Position numbers and translations under genes: made by a program
The notes under the pieces: model-generated
What the model saw: the letters and a program-made list of their open reading frames with translations, nothing else
The model's database searches: none
What the model was told of the DNA's origin: nothing
Origin: Planctomycetota bacterium
GTDB taxonomy: Bacteria > Planctomycetota > UBA8742 > UBA2392
DNA length: 64,000 bases
Assembly: GCA_019636195.1 (NCBI GenBank)
Contig: JAHBYA010000007.1
Coordinates: 1-64,000, forward strand
Direction: 5' to 3'
Part shown: piece by piece, positions 1 through 8,321 of the stretch
Layout: each line of letters starts with the position of its first letter
How positions within the stretch are numbered: the stretch's first letter is position 1

Positions 1-275
1 ACACGCGCATGAGTTGTGCCGCTGCGCGGCACCCCCGGCTTTTCAGCCGGGGCTATTGTTGGGGTTTCGGGGGTCGCGGACGGAAGTCCGCGACGGGCAG
101 TGCGCACGCGTATGCGTTGTGCCGCTGCGCGGCACCCCCCGGCTTTTCAGCCGGGGCTTTTGTTGGGGTTTCGGGGGTCGCGGACGGAAGTCCGCGACGG
201 GCAGTGCACACGCGCATGCGTTGTGCCGCTGCGCGGCACCCCCCCGGCTTTTCAGCCGGGGCTTTTGTTTGCGGG
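1..275. repeat. Tandem ~103-bp repeat of hairpins
   Basis: About 2.7 copies of a 103-104 bp unit, cut by the window start. The shared block gttgtgccgctgcgcggcac begins near 14, 117 and 220. Each unit has three self-complementary parts: gtgccgctgcgcggcac, a ccccggc/gccgggg hairpin followed by a T-rich stretch (terminator-like), and tcgcgga/tccgcga. It lies just downstream of the minus-strand gene at 287-2020. Short reading frames across it are by-products of the repeat. Confidence 0.85.
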
Positions 276-286
276 GGTTAACAGGC

Positions 287-2020
287 TTACTTGCCGGTGA
301 TGGGGCGGCGGGCCGGGGTGGTGGCCCTGCCCAGAAACAGCAGGGCAAAGCAGGTGTCTTCAATCTTGCCCCAGGCGCCGGCTTCGCTCTGGCGCAGCAG
401 CAGCGTCAGCGCGCCCTCAAGGTACCACTCGTGCTCGCCGATGTACTCGGTCGGGGCAAACGCGCCCACGCGCTCAAGGGCATACAGGTAGTAGTAATAG
501 TAGTCGTTGCCGCCGGCCATCGGGTTTTCCGACACGCTGTAGTTGTGCGTCAGCCACGCGATGCCGCAATCGGCATTCTTCTGCACCGCGTTCATCCATG
601 CCTTGGCCTTGGATGGCTCAATCTCTTTCTTCTGGCGTTCGGCGGGCCATGTCTCATAGGTATCCAGCAGCAGCAGCAGGCTGCACACGCCCGCGCCGGT
701 CATGCTGCCGTTGCCGGCCGCGACGCTGACAGGCATGCCGGGGCCCTTGTACGCGAAGCCGCGGGCCTTGTCGGGGTAGCGTTCGTACTCCCAGCCGCGC
801 TTGCCTTTGCCCTTAATGCGATACACGTCGGGCCCGTCGGCTTGCTGAAAGCCGGCCAGATTCTCGCCCATGTCGCGCACCAGGCCCACCGGCAGCTCAA
901 TTTCACAGCGCGCCGCCGCCGCCAGCGCCAGCGCGGCAAACTGGGTGTTGGAAAGGTCCGGCGGCTGCCCCTTGCCGATGTCCGACCCGTAGCTGTACAG
1001 GCCGGGGGCGTTGTCGGCCTGCCCGCCCGCGATGTAGTCAATCGCGTGCTTCATGGCGGATTTGTCGGCGTCGGTCAGGGCGCGCTTGATTGCACCAGGC
1101 CGCTGGCCCTTGGCAACAAGGCGACGTTCGTCGTCGGTGATGTACTTGGCTTCAATGGCCAGCACGACGGCGGCCGCGTGGTAAAGCTGGATGTAGCGGG
1201 TGCTGCCGTCTTCCTTGATCATGCGGCGCAGCGCCTGCTGCACGTGCTGGTCACTGACGCCGCGGCTGCACTGCAGGTAAGTGTAGGCCGCCAGCGCGGC
1301 GTAGTCGGCGCGGCGCCAGCTCTCGGGCATGTCGTCCATGACCTTGCAACCCTTCTGGATCGCGCGGGCCACGGCGGCGTCGAATGCCGGGCGGCTGTCA
1401 AAGCTGACCTGCCCCCGCAGCTCGTACACAAACTCGTGTTTTGCCTCGCGCCCGTACTCCGTGCCGGTGTATGTGCCCTTGAAGGCGTGAAGCCACCCGT
1501 TGGCAAGGTCGAACTGCACGTCCATCTGAATGCTCACGGGGCCCTTCTTCTGGTTGGCGCCGGCGGCCTCGGTGTCTTCGCCGGTTGCCTTCACGCTGAT
1601 CTGCGCGATGTCGCCCTCGATGCCCTTGAGCGTGTACTCGGCGCTGACAACGTCGGGCAGCACAGCCAGCGCGCGCGGGTGGCTGGTGTGGTCGAACTTT
1701 GCGCTCCAGCGCGTGGTCTTGACGGGCTTGCCGCTGACGGCGGCGGCGATGCGAAACGCGATTTCGGCCCCCGGGGCGCCCCAGTTGCCGGGCAGGGTGA
1801 CGGCGCCGGTGCTGCTGACGTTTGCGCGCAGCACGACAAGGTCGTCGCCGAAGCGCGGGCCGCCGATGTAGGCGCGCGGCATCTCGTTGGTGCGCACGTA
1901 GCGCAGGCCGGTCAGTTCAGGGCAGCGCCAGGCCAGCACGGCGTTGGCGTCGGCGCTTGTGGGCGCGGGATTGGCGGCAAGCAGCAGCACAACCGCGCAC
2001 AGCGGCAGGCAGAAACGCAT
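287..2020 (-). CDS. Secreted prenyltransferase/squalene-oxidase-repeat (toroid) protein
   Basis: 577 aa with an N-terminal signal peptide (MRFCLPLCAVVLLLA... cut near TSA). The C-terminal half, about residues 215-565, is helical and holds Asp/Tyr-rich turns such as NDYYYYYLYALERVG and DTCFALLFLGRAT. These are typical of the alpha/alpha-toroid prenyltransferase/squalene-oxidase repeat family common in planctomycete exported proteins. Known enzymes of this fold act on isoprenoids, but this subgroup usually lacks proven activity, so no substrate is claimed. The start is fixed by a strong GGAGGAGG site 5 bases upstream. It diverges from the MATCAP-like gene across about 210 bp. The N-terminal half (residues 30-210) is not recognised and may be a beta-rich domain. 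Confidence 0.75.
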   Translation of the reverse strand: MRFCLPLCAVVLLLAANPAPTSADANAVLAWRCPELTGLRYVRTNEMPRAYIGGPRFGDDLVVLRANVSSTGAVTLPGNWGAPGAEIAFRIAAAVSGKPVKTTRWSAKFDHTSHPRALAVLPDVVSAEYTLKGIEGDIAQISVKATGEDTEAAGANQKKGPVSIQMDVQFDLANGWLHAFKGTYTGTEYGREAKHEFVYELRGQVSFDSRPAFDAAVARAIQKGCKVMDDMPESWRRADYAALAAYTYLQCSRGVSDQHVQQALRRMIKEDGSTRYIQLYHAAAVVLAIEAKYITDDERRLVAKGQRPGAIKRALTDADKSAMKHAIDYIAGGQADNAPGLYSYGSDIGKGQPPDLSNTQFAALALAAAARCEIELPVGLVRDMGENLAGFQQADGPDVYRIKGKGKRGWEYERYPDKARGFAYKGPGMPVSVAAGNGSMTGAGVCSLLLLLDTYETWPAERQKKEIEPSKAKAWMNAVQKNADCGIAWLTHNYSVSENPMAGGNDYYYYYLYALERVGAFAPTEYIGEHEWYLEGALTLLLRQSEAGAWGKIEDTCFALLFLGRATTPARRPITGK

Positions 2021-2229
2021 GGGGCCTCCTCCGGCGCCAGTGTATCAGCCTGGCGGCCTGATGCAGCGCCAACCGCGGGGACAAGCGCCGATTTGCGCAA
2101 GGGCGCGGGTCAGTGCAAAGGCGCAAAGTTCCGGGTTGGCTTGCAGTGGTGGGCAAACTCTGGCGGCTCCGTTCAGGCTTCGTTTACAGCCACTGGCGCG
2201 GGGCTTCGGCATAATGCACATTTTGCGCC

Positions 2230-3441
2230 GTGAACGATGAGGCCCCGCAATTTCAGGAGGCTTTCGAAAGCCAGGACTTCTTCCTGCTGCTTGAGGCCGA
2301 CCGCCACATCAGCATGGCCAGCGCCAACCTGCGCGTGCTGCGCTACATCAACCCGGCCAACAGCAGCGAAGTCTCCAAGCTGTATGTCCAGCGCGAAAAG
2401 GCCCCCAAGGCGCACCCCAAGTACCGCTACCGCGAGCTCGACTTCGACCCCGAGCACACGAAGGTGGAGCTGCTTAACCTGCCGATCATCGACAGCGAAC
2501 TCGGGCGCATTTACCGCAGCAAGCGCGACGAGGTGTTCAACACCATCTGCATGCTGGAGTCGCGCGACACGCCCGAGTTCCTTGACAGGTCAAGACTGCT
2601 GTTCGGCACCGCCGACAAGGGCACCCTGAACAAGGCCGAAGAGTGGCTGAAGTTGCCGCCCGAGCCCGAAGACCCCAACCTGATGGACGCCCGCGAAGCC
2701 CGCGCGCAGCTTGACGGCGTGGTGCGCCGCCAGCGCTTTCTGTGCAACGTGCGCGTGCGCAAGTACCTTTCCAGCGACGCCGCCGCCGGCGAAGCCAGCG
2801 TGGCCCTGCGCAAGGGCGCGACCTACAGCCCCAACGATATCGCCGCGCTGGCTGTGCACGAAATCCAGACCCACGTGCTGCGCAGCCGCAACGGCGAGAT
2901 GCAGCCCTTTCGGGCGTTGTTCTTTCACGGCTTTCCGCGCTACGACCTGCCGGCTTCAGGCTATCTGGCCACTGAGGAAGGGTTGGCGACCTTCAACGAA
3001 GAACTGGCGGGCGTGCTGACCAACCGGCGCAAGCGCCTGCTGGCAGGCCGCACCAAGGCCGTCTATCTGATGGACAAGGAAGAGCTGCCCTTTGCCGACA
3101 TTTTCGGGATACTGGTCAGCGACCACAAGTTCACGCGGCAGGAGGCGTACACGATCTGCGAGCGCGCCTTCCGCGGCGGCGGCTACACCAAGGACCACAT
3201 CTACTTCAACGGCTATGAGCAGGTGCGCGAGCTGTGGCAGAGCAGCCCCGAAGACTTTGAACTGCTGTACATGGGCAAGGTGGGCGTGCGTCACCTGGGC
3301 ATCGTCAAGCGGCTGTACAAGGGCGGCCAGGGCATCCTGTACCCTGCGCGGCACATCCCGGTGTTTTTCGCCGACCTTGCGCCCGACGTGCGCGCCAAAC
3401 TGCCCGCCCCGCCTGTCGAAGAAGAACAACCCGAAGAGTAA
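2230..3441 (+). CDS. MATCAP/DUF1704-like gluzincin metalloprotease
   Basis: 403 aa. Carries HEIQTH at residues 210-215 and ATEEGLA at about 247-253, the HExxxH plus downstream glutamate layout of the DUF1704/KIAA0895 family. Eukaryotic members (MATCAP) are microtubule tyrosine carboxypeptidases; bacterial members are annotated as flavohemoglobin-expression-modulating QEGLA-motif proteins with unknown substrate. H210 and H215 plus E249 or E250 are the expected zinc ligands and E211 the catalytic base. No signal peptide is seen, so the protein is probably cytoplasmic. The start is GTG; a CATAAT hexamer at 2210-2215 suggests a very short leader. An ATG 7 bases downstream is out of frame. It stands alone and converges on the YceI gene, with a hairpin between them. 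Confidence 0.82.
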   Translation: MNDEAPQFQEAFESQDFFLLLEADRHISMASANLRVLRYINPANSSEVSKLYVQREKAPKAHPKYRYRELDFDPEHTKVELLNLPIIDSELGRIYRSKRDEVFNTICMLESRDTPEFLDRSRLLFGTADKGTLNKAEEWLKLPPEPEDPNLMDAREARAQLDGVVRRQRFLCNVRVRKYLSSDAAAGEASVALRKGATYSPNDIAALAVHEIQTHVLRSRNGEMQPFRALFFHGFPRYDLPASGYLATEEGLATFNEELAGVLTNRRKRLLAGRTKAVYLMDKEELPFADIFGILVSDHKFTRQEAYTICERAFRGGGYTKDHIYFNGYEQVRELWQSSPEDFELLYMGKVGVRHLGIVKRLYKGGQGILYPARHIPVFFADLAPDVRAKLPAPPVEEEQPEE

Positions 3442-3482
3442 GTCGCGGCACCTTTTCGCTCAGCGTGCAGCGGTGAAAGCAA

Positions 3483-3506
3483 AGCCCCGGACTTGCGTCC
3501 GGGGCT
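3483..3506 (-). terminator. Hairpin terminator between convergent genes
   Basis: A perfect 10-bp stem (agccccggac/gtccggggct) with a 4-base loop. On the minus strand it is followed by tttgctttc, so it best fits termination of the YceI gene. It may also stop the plus-strand metalloprotease transcript. Confidence 0.75.
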
Positions 3507-3524
3507 GGAAGCGGCTGCGTTGGG

Positions 3525-4142
3525 CTAGCCGGCGTTGATCTCAAGGATCATCGCCACGTGGTCGCGCACAAGGTCGTCTTCTTTGCCCTTGAAGCTTACG
3601 CCCCAGTCGTGGCGGTTGATTTTGAACTCGGCCCGGGCCTTCACCTTGCCGTCGTCCGCGGCGATGGTGGCCGGGAAAGTGACGGACTTTGTCTGGCCGC
3701 GCATCGTAAGGTTGCCGGTGATTGTGTAGGCGCCGCCGTCGCCGGCCTTGACCTCCGTGGAGATGAACTTGCTGGTGGGGTACTCGCTGACCAGGAAGAA
3801 GTCGCCGGTCTTGAGGTGGCCGGTGAGGCGGGAGTTGTCCTTCTTGGGGTCATCGGTCCAGATGTGGTCCATGTCGATTTCGACCTCGATCTGTTTGATC
3901 GACTTGCCGTCATCGCCGGTCACGACCGCGCCCGTGAACTTCGTGAAACCGCCCTTGTGGTCGGCGGTGACCTTGCCGCTCAGGAACTCGACTTTGCTGT
4001 TGTCGTTGCTGAAAGTGAGCGTCTTGCCCTGTTCTTTCGTGACTTCCCGGGCGTCGCCGACCTTGGCGGCTGTGAAGTTTGTAGTCGGGTCGCTGCATGC
4101 GACCAGCAGCAGCAGCGGCAGGATTGCAATCGCGTAGCGCAT
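3525..4142 (-). CDS. YceI-family lipoprotein
   Basis: 205 aa. The N-terminus MRYAIAILPLLLLVAC is a lipoprotein signal with a lipobox ending at Cys16. The rest fits the YceI lipocalin-like beta barrel: GDFFLVSEYPTSKF, then a GNLTMRGQTKSVTFP strand pair, then RHDWGV near the end. YceI proteins bind isoprenoid or amphiphilic lipids in the periplasm; here the protein would be membrane-anchored. The start at 4142 rather than 4184 is chosen because AGGGAGAA lies just upstream and the lipobox position then fits. It is monocistronic, with a 14-bp perfect palindrome about 60 bases upstream that may be an operator. Confidence 0.88.
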   Translation of the reverse strand: MRYAIAILPLLLLVACSDPTTNFTAAKVGDAREVTKEQGKTLTFSNDNSKVEFLSGKVTADHKGGFTKFTGAVVTGDDGKSIKQIEVEIDMDHIWTDDPKKDNSRLTGHLKTGDFFLVSEYPTSKFISTEVKAGDGGAYTITGNLTMRGQTKSVTFPATIAADDGKVKARAEFKINRHDWGVSFKGKEDDLVRDHVAMILEINAG

Positions 4143-4198
4143 GACGTTCTCCCTGTGTTGTGAAAGGCGGGCCCGTGCCCCCATGCACAGAGAACATC

Positions 4199-4212
4199 GT
4201 TCGATATCGAAC
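4199..4212. promoter_or_regulatory. Perfect palindrome upstream of YceI gene
   Basis: gttcgatatcgaac is a 14-base perfect palindrome. It lies between the YceI start (4142) and the neighbouring gene's stop (4295), where the YceI promoter should be. It is a candidate repressor operator. No regulator gene lies beside it. Confidence 0.4.
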
Positions 4213-4294
4213 TATTCCGGCGAACCGGACGGAATGGTGCCGGCCAACGACACGCGGAGCCGGACCCCTTCTCAGATCGGGAGATTGCGGGCGC

Positions 4295-4981
4295 TCAGGA
4301 CTCGGCGGCGATGAGCAGCACGATGAACAGCAGGTAGCACACGCCGAAGCCCACGCCCATCCACAGGCCAGCCAGCGCAAGGCCGCGGCCCTGCTTGGGG
4401 CCGTTGGGCTCGGTCTCTTTCAACGCCATCACGCCGCAGATGATGCCGCCGATCCATGTCGGCAGGCAGGTCGCGAACGTCAGGATCGACATCACCAGCG
4501 AGGCAATCGCCAGGCCGCTGTTCGGCTTGGCAGCATAGTACGGTTGCGGCTGTGCGCCGTAGGGCTGGTACGCGTTGCCGTACGGCGCGGTGTACGCCTG
4601 CGGGTACGCGGTGTTGCCGGGGTACGGGTATGCACCCTGCTGCGGGTAGGCCTGCTGCGGGTAGGCCTGCTGCGGGTAGGCCTGCTGCGGGTAGGCCTGC
4701 TGTGCGGGCGGCATGGGCGGGTGCACAGCCACCGGGCGCGGCGCGTAGTATTGCGGGTTGCGCGCCGGCTGTGCAGGCTCGTGGCTGCCGGATTCGGCGA
4801 CCGGGGGCTCGGGCGCATCGGCCATGTGGGCGACCTCAGCGGCCTTGAAGCTGCGGCCGGTGCCGTCTTCGATCAGTTTGGCGCCCAGCGGAATCTTGCC
4901 CTGCCTGATGCCGCGGGCAATCGCGTCGGGCGGAAACGGTCCCTTGCGGCCGGAAGTCGTCTCAATGAAGTACTGCGCCAT
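4295..4981 (-). CDS. GYF_2-domain / DUF4190 membrane protein with AYPQQ repeats
   Basis: 228 aa. Residues 1-52 resemble a GYF_2 domain (MAQYFIETTSGRKGPFPPDA). Residues 75-150 are a low-complexity Pro/Gln/Tyr linker with tandem AYPQQ units. Residues 155-225 hold two hydrophobic segments in the DUF4190 pattern (SGLAIASLVMSILTF and GLALAGLWMGVGFGVCYLLF). GYF domains bind proline-rich peptides, so the linker may be a self- or partner-ligand; that is inference. TATTAT lies 6 bases before the ATG with no Shine-Dalgarno, which suggests a leaderless transcript. It precedes the YceI gene on the same strand, with 152 bases between. Confidence 0.78.
   Translation of the reverse strand: MAQYFIETTSGRKGPFPPDAIARGIRQGKIPLGAKLIEDGTGRSFKAAEVAHMADAPEPPVAESGSHEPAQPARNPQYYAPRPVAVHPPMPPAQQAYPQQAYPQQAYPQQAYPQQGAYPYPGNTAYPQAYTAPYGNAYQPYGAQPQPYYAAKPNSGLAIASLVMSILTFATCLPTWIGGIICGVMALKETEPNGPKQGRGLALAGLWMGVGFGVCYLLFIVLLIAAES
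4637..4698. repeat. 15-bp coding minisatellite (AYPQQ)
   Basis: Four to five head-to-tail copies of ctgctgcgggtaggc, in frame in the GYF/DUF4190 gene. The copies are nearly identical, so copy number is expected to vary between strains. Confidence 0.85.
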
Positions 4982-4987
4982 TCATTG

Positions 4988-4993
4988 ATAATA
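4988..4993 (-). promoter_or_regulatory. -10 hexamer, leaderless start (GYF gene)
   Basis: TATTAT on the minus strand, 6 bases before the ATG at 4981. There is no room for a ribosome binding site. Confidence 0.55.
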
Positions 4994-5080
4994 CCCGCTG
5001 AAGCGGCATTGGGCCACTTGGCTGCCGACAGCGGCCCACACAAAGGCACAAAGGCACCAAGCAGTCGGCTCCAAGCCCAG

Positions 5081-5400
5081 CCACGGAGAAGCACGGCAAC
5101 GGCTGTCCGCAGATTACGCAGATGAACACCGATCCAGCCGGCAACGGAAGTTTCCTGCGCTTTTGCGTCTCTTCGTGCCTTTGTGCCTTCGTGTGAGAGA
5201 CCGTTGCAGTGCGCCAGCCGCCGCCGCGCCGGAACGATGCGAACCACATAAGCAAGAAAGCACACAATGCCACGAAGCCACGAAGAAGTCGGCGACGGCA
5301 GATTGATTCAAGATGCCAAGGCAGTTCTCTGCGGCTTCGCGCCTCTGCGAGCGGCGACTCTCTTGCCCAGTCAATCACGGCTTGGCGCCTTCGCGTGACG
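5081..5400. repeat. Dispersed intergenic repeat, copy 1
   Basis: This fills most of the 469-base gene-free gap at 4982-5450. It matches 19098-19390 in inverted orientation, for example tgattcaagatgccaaggca here and its complement there. It includes 'cacaaaggcac' and 'cacgaagccacgaag' tracts. No credible gene was seen in it. It looks like a non-coding dispersed element. Confidence 0.75.
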
Positions 5401-5450
5401 CGCCGTTGCAGTTCTTTGTGCCTGCGTGTGAAACGCCGCTGCAATGCGGG

Positions 5451-6152
5451 CTACCAGCCGGGAATCTCGCGCAGCAGGGCCTTGCAGCGCTTGACCAGCC
5501 GCGGCGGCTCGCGGCTTACGTCGTCGCCGGCCAGAAGTGCGCGTGCCACGCGGGCTTCGTCGTGCTCAAGTTGCGCTTCAAGGGTCTCGGCGCCCTCGCG
5601 GTGAAAAATCGCGCTGTAGCGCCACGGCTCTTCGTCGGTCGGAAAGGTGCTGCGCTTGAGCAGCGACTCACGAATGCCGGGCACATCCCACGCGAACTCT
5701 TCAATGCGCGGTGTGTCCACGCCGATCCACTGCGCGTTCAGCACCAGCTCGTAGCGCAGCAGCTCCGGCAGCCAGGGCGCGTCGGGCAGGTGGCCGGCCT
5801 GGGCCAGCGCGTCCACAAATGCGTGCAGGGCGCGGCCGTCGGCGTCGTCGTTGACGCGCAGCTCAAAGGCGTCGCTGCCGGTGAAGCTGGCGACCAGCCC
5901 GTGGTCATCGGTGTCCAGCGCCACGCGCAGCGCCAGCCACGTGGCGGGCACGCGGCCCGCATACCACTGGTGCGCAAGGTCGGCCTGGTGCAGCGCGACC
6001 ACGGCTTCAAGGCGCGCGGGGTCAATGGCGCGCAGCTCGGCGGCTTCGGCGTCGCGCAGCTCATGCGCGGGCAGGGCGGCGGGGAAGGCCCGGCGCGCCT
6101 TGTCTTTGTAAAACAGCGCGTACAGCGCCGAGTACATGGCGGTCAACGACAT
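5451..6152 (-). CDS. Hypothetical protein
   Basis: 233 aa, not recognised. It is soluble-looking, rich in Ala/Leu/Asp/Glu, mostly helical, without a signal peptide or membrane segment. A conserved-looking segment is PWRYSAIFHREGAETLEAQL at about residue 180. The start is taken at the second ATG (6152), because TATGCT ends 7 bases upstream and no ribosome site precedes either ATG; the alternative is 6164. It lies 32 bases downstream of the ftsQ-like gene on the same strand, so it could be co-transcribed or use its own promoter. Confidence 0.6.
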   Translation of the reverse strand: MSLTAMYSALYALFYKDKARRAFPAALPAHELRDAEAAELRAIDPARLEAVVALHQADLAHQWYAGRVPATWLALRVALDTDDHGLVASFTGSDAFELRVNDDADGRALHAFVDALAQAGHLPDAPWLPELLRYELVLNAQWIGVDTPRIEEFAWDVPGIRESLLKRSTFPTDEEPWRYSAIFHREGAETLEAQLEHDEARVARALLAGDDVSREPPRLVKRCKALLREIPGW

Positions 6153-6159
6153 GCGCGCC

Positions 6160-6165
6160 AGCATA
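6160..6165 (-). promoter_or_regulatory. -10 hexamer, leaderless start
   Basis: TATGCT on the minus strand, 7 bases before the ATG at 6152. It decides the start of the hypothetical gene. Confidence 0.4.
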
Positions 6166-6184
6166 ACGCGCGACGGCTGGCCGG

Positions 6185-7219
6185 TTAAGTGTTGCGGGTG
6201 CGCAGGTCAATGCTGCCGCCCAGGGCGTCGGGCTGTGACAGGCGCTTGATCAGCTTGTCGAGTTTTTCGTTGGCGCTGAGCTCAAGCGTGCTGGCGTGCA
6301 CGGGCGGGCGACCCCAGATCACGCGGGTGTCGGGCAGGGCGCGCGCGTCGGGCACCAGCACCACGCCCCCGCCGGGCGGGTAGTGCACACGGCCGCGCTC
6401 GTCGCACTTCTGGGGCACGCTGACCAGCTCAATCGCGTCGATCGGCAGGCTGAGGTCAAGGCGCGCGCGACGCATCACGCGCTCCATGCTCAGCGCCGCG
6501 GCCAGTTGCTCGTTGGCCCACTGGTTGCCCGGCTGGGGCGCATCGCCGGTCACGCCGCGGGCTACGCGCAGCGGGGCGTTCAGTTGCGCCCGAAAGTCGC
6601 GCAGTTCTTCGGCGTCGCGCGGCACCGTCAGGGGCAGCACCACGCCCTCGCCATCGACCAGCACGTACCGTTCGCGGCACTCAACCAGCAGGGCGGGGCG
6701 GCGCAACTGCAGCACCGGCATCAGCCGGGCGTGGTCGTCGCCCGCTGCCGGAAAGCGCCGCTCAATGCGCGGCACGCCGGCGACCCACGGGTTGCGGGCA
6801 AGGCGTTCGCTGACCTGCTGCATCAGTGCTTCGTCAAACGCGCTGGCAGACGGCAGGTCCGAAAGCTCGGCGCGCAGGTCTTCTTCCATGCTGTGGCGCA
6901 GGCGCGCCGCCAGCTCGCCGGTTGCCCATGAGGGCTCGGCGGCAAGCTCAATGCGCGCGGGATCCACCGTGTAGCGCGCGTCACGGCCCAGGCTGCCCAG
7001 CATGATCCACGACAGCACGGCGATCGCGGCCGCGCCGCCGGCCAGCCCCGCGCAGCGCCGCACGTTGCGGCTGTGCCAGGCCCACGCGGCGGCGCGCGCC
7101 GCCAGCGCCCGCAGCGGCGCCAGCATCCCGGCCATGTCGGCGAGGCGGCGGCCAAGCTGCATGCGGCCGGTGGACTTGCGTGCGCGGGTCTTGACCTTGC
7201 GGGTGCGGCGGCGGGACAT
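6185..7219 (-). CDS. FtsQ/DivIB-like cell division protein
   Basis: 344 aa. There is a strongly basic N-terminal tail (SRRRTRKVKTRARK), one transmembrane segment at about residues 57-76 (AGLAGGAAAIAVLSWIML), then an extracytoplasmic domain. NPWVAGVPRIERRFPA followed by VECRERYVLVDGEGVVLPL fits the POTRA/FtsQ pattern, and the C-terminus ends in GSIDLRTRNT, like the FtsQ 'iDLR' strand. FtsQ links early and late divisome proteins. The start ATG has AGGAG upstream and lies 8 bases after the ddl stop, giving the ddl-ftsQ order known from dcw clusters. The family call rests on topology and context, as sequence identity to known FtsQ is weak. Confidence 0.65.
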   Translation of the reverse strand: MSRRRTRKVKTRARKSTGRMQLGRRLADMAGMLAPLRALAARAAAWAWHSRNVRRCAGLAGGAAAIAVLSWIMLGSLGRDARYTVDPARIELAAEPSWATGELAARLRHSMEEDLRAELSDLPSASAFDEALMQQVSERLARNPWVAGVPRIERRFPAAGDDHARLMPVLQLRRPALLVECRERYVLVDGEGVVLPLTVPRDAEELRDFRAQLNAPLRVARGVTGDAPQPGNQWANEQLAAALSMERVMRRARLDLSLPIDAIELVSVPQKCDERGRVHYPPGGGVVLVPDARALPDTRVIWGRPPVHASTLELSANEKLDKLIKRLSQPDALGGSIDLRTRNT

Positions 7220-7227
7220 GGCGACTC

Positions 7228-8181
7228 CTAGGCTGCGATGGCGCGGGTGCGGTTGCTGGCTGTGCGGCGCGGGGCCAGGCTTGCGTCAATCAGCTCCTGC
7301 ACCAGCTCATCAAAGCCGGTGCCCTCGGCGGCGGCGGCCTTGGGCAGCAGGCTGGTTTCGGTCATGCCGGGCAGGGTGTTGACTTCAAGGACCCACAGGT
7401 CGCCGTGTTCATCCAGCATCAGGTCCACGCGTGAGTAGCCGTGGCAGCGCAGCGCGTGGTGGGCGCGTCGGGCATAGTGCTGGGCCATCTTGGAGGTCGC
7501 GCCGGGCAGGTCCGGGCTGACGATGTAGCGGGTGCCGCTTTGCTTGTCGTACTTGGCCTTGAAGTCGTAGAAGCCCGCTGCGGGCAGCACTTCGCACACC
7601 GGCAGCGCGCGGTCGCCGATCACGCCGACGGTAAGTTCGCGCCCGACAATCGCCTTTTCCAGCAGCACGCGGCGGGAATGCTTGAAAGCCTCGGCCAGCG
7701 CGGCGTCCACGCCCTCGGCGCCCTGCACAATGCTGACGCCGATGCTGCTGCCCTGGTCAATCGGCTTGGCGACGAGCGGCCACCCGATGCGACGGGCCAT
7801 CCGTCGCATGCGATAGTTGGCGTCGAACTCCTCGGCAACCTCAAAGGGCGGCGTCGGCACGCGGTGCGTGAGGAATTCGGCCTTGCTGAGTTCCTTGTCC
7901 ATGGCAAGGCGGCTGCTGATCGGCCCGCTGCCGGAGTACGGCACGTTCCAGGCCTCAAGCTGGCGCTGCACGGTGCCGTTTTCGCCTTCGCCGCCGTGCA
8001 GGGCGATGAAGGCAAAGTCAAAGCGGCTGATCGCCAGCGGTGTCAGCGGCTCCACGCCGACGTCGATGGGCGTGACGCGGTGGCCGATGCGTTCCAGCGC
8101 GGCCCAGACGGCCTCGCCGGACTTGATGCTGACTTCGCGTTCAGTAGAGGTGCCGCCGAAAAGCAGGGCGATATTGAGCAT
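7228..8181 (-). CDS. ddl: D-alanine--D-alanine ligase
   Basis: 317 aa. Joins two D-alanines with ATP for peptidoglycan precursor synthesis in the cytoplasm. Family marks are FGGTSTEREVSIKSG at the N-terminus, HGGEGENGTVQRQLE near residue 65, YSGSGPISSRLAMDK, and the ATP-grasp end VNTLPGMTETSLLPKAA. Length is close to the usual 300-320 aa. The start at 8181 (MLNIALLFGG) is preferred over 8214 because it begins at the conserved first strand. It is followed at once by the ftsQ-like gene and is divergent from hemE across a 140-base gap. Confidence 0.93.
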   Translation of the reverse strand: MLNIALLFGGTSTEREVSIKSGEAVWAALERIGHRVTPIDVGVEPLTPLAISRFDFAFIALHGGEGENGTVQRQLEAWNVPYSGSGPISSRLAMDKELSKAEFLTHRVPTPPFEVAEEFDANYRMRRMARRIGWPLVAKPIDQGSSIGVSIVQGAEGVDAALAEAFKHSRRVLLEKAIVGRELTVGVIGDRALPVCEVLPAAGFYDFKAKYDKQSGTRYIVSPDLPGATSKMAQHYARRAHHALRCHGYSRVDLMLDEHGDLWVLEVNTLPGMTETSLLPKAAAAEGTGFDELVQELIDASLAPRRTASNRTRAIAA

Positions 8182-8309
8182 GGAGAAAGTCCCGTGAAGT
8201 AAGGAAGCGGCCAAGGGCCGTGAGGTGTGTATCGGGCGAAAGTGTCCGCCCGCTTTAGGTTAAGTCAGCACCCGGCCCTTCACGGGCTTACGGCGGCCTT
8301 GCCGGTTGC

Positions 8310-8315
8310 TAACGT
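8310..8315 (+). promoter_or_regulatory. -10 hexamer, leaderless start (hemE)
   Basis: TAACGT ends 6 bases before the hemE ATG. No Shine-Dalgarno fits between. Confidence 0.45.
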
Positions 8316-8321
8316 CGCGGC

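Noticed and set aside
14..2233. Open plus-strand frame of about 739 codons over the toroid-protein gene
   Set aside because: Antisense to a gene with signal peptide, family motifs and a strong ribosome site. Composition is Ala/Gly/Val/His-rich as expected for the mirror of a GC-rich gene, and it runs into the hairpin repeat.
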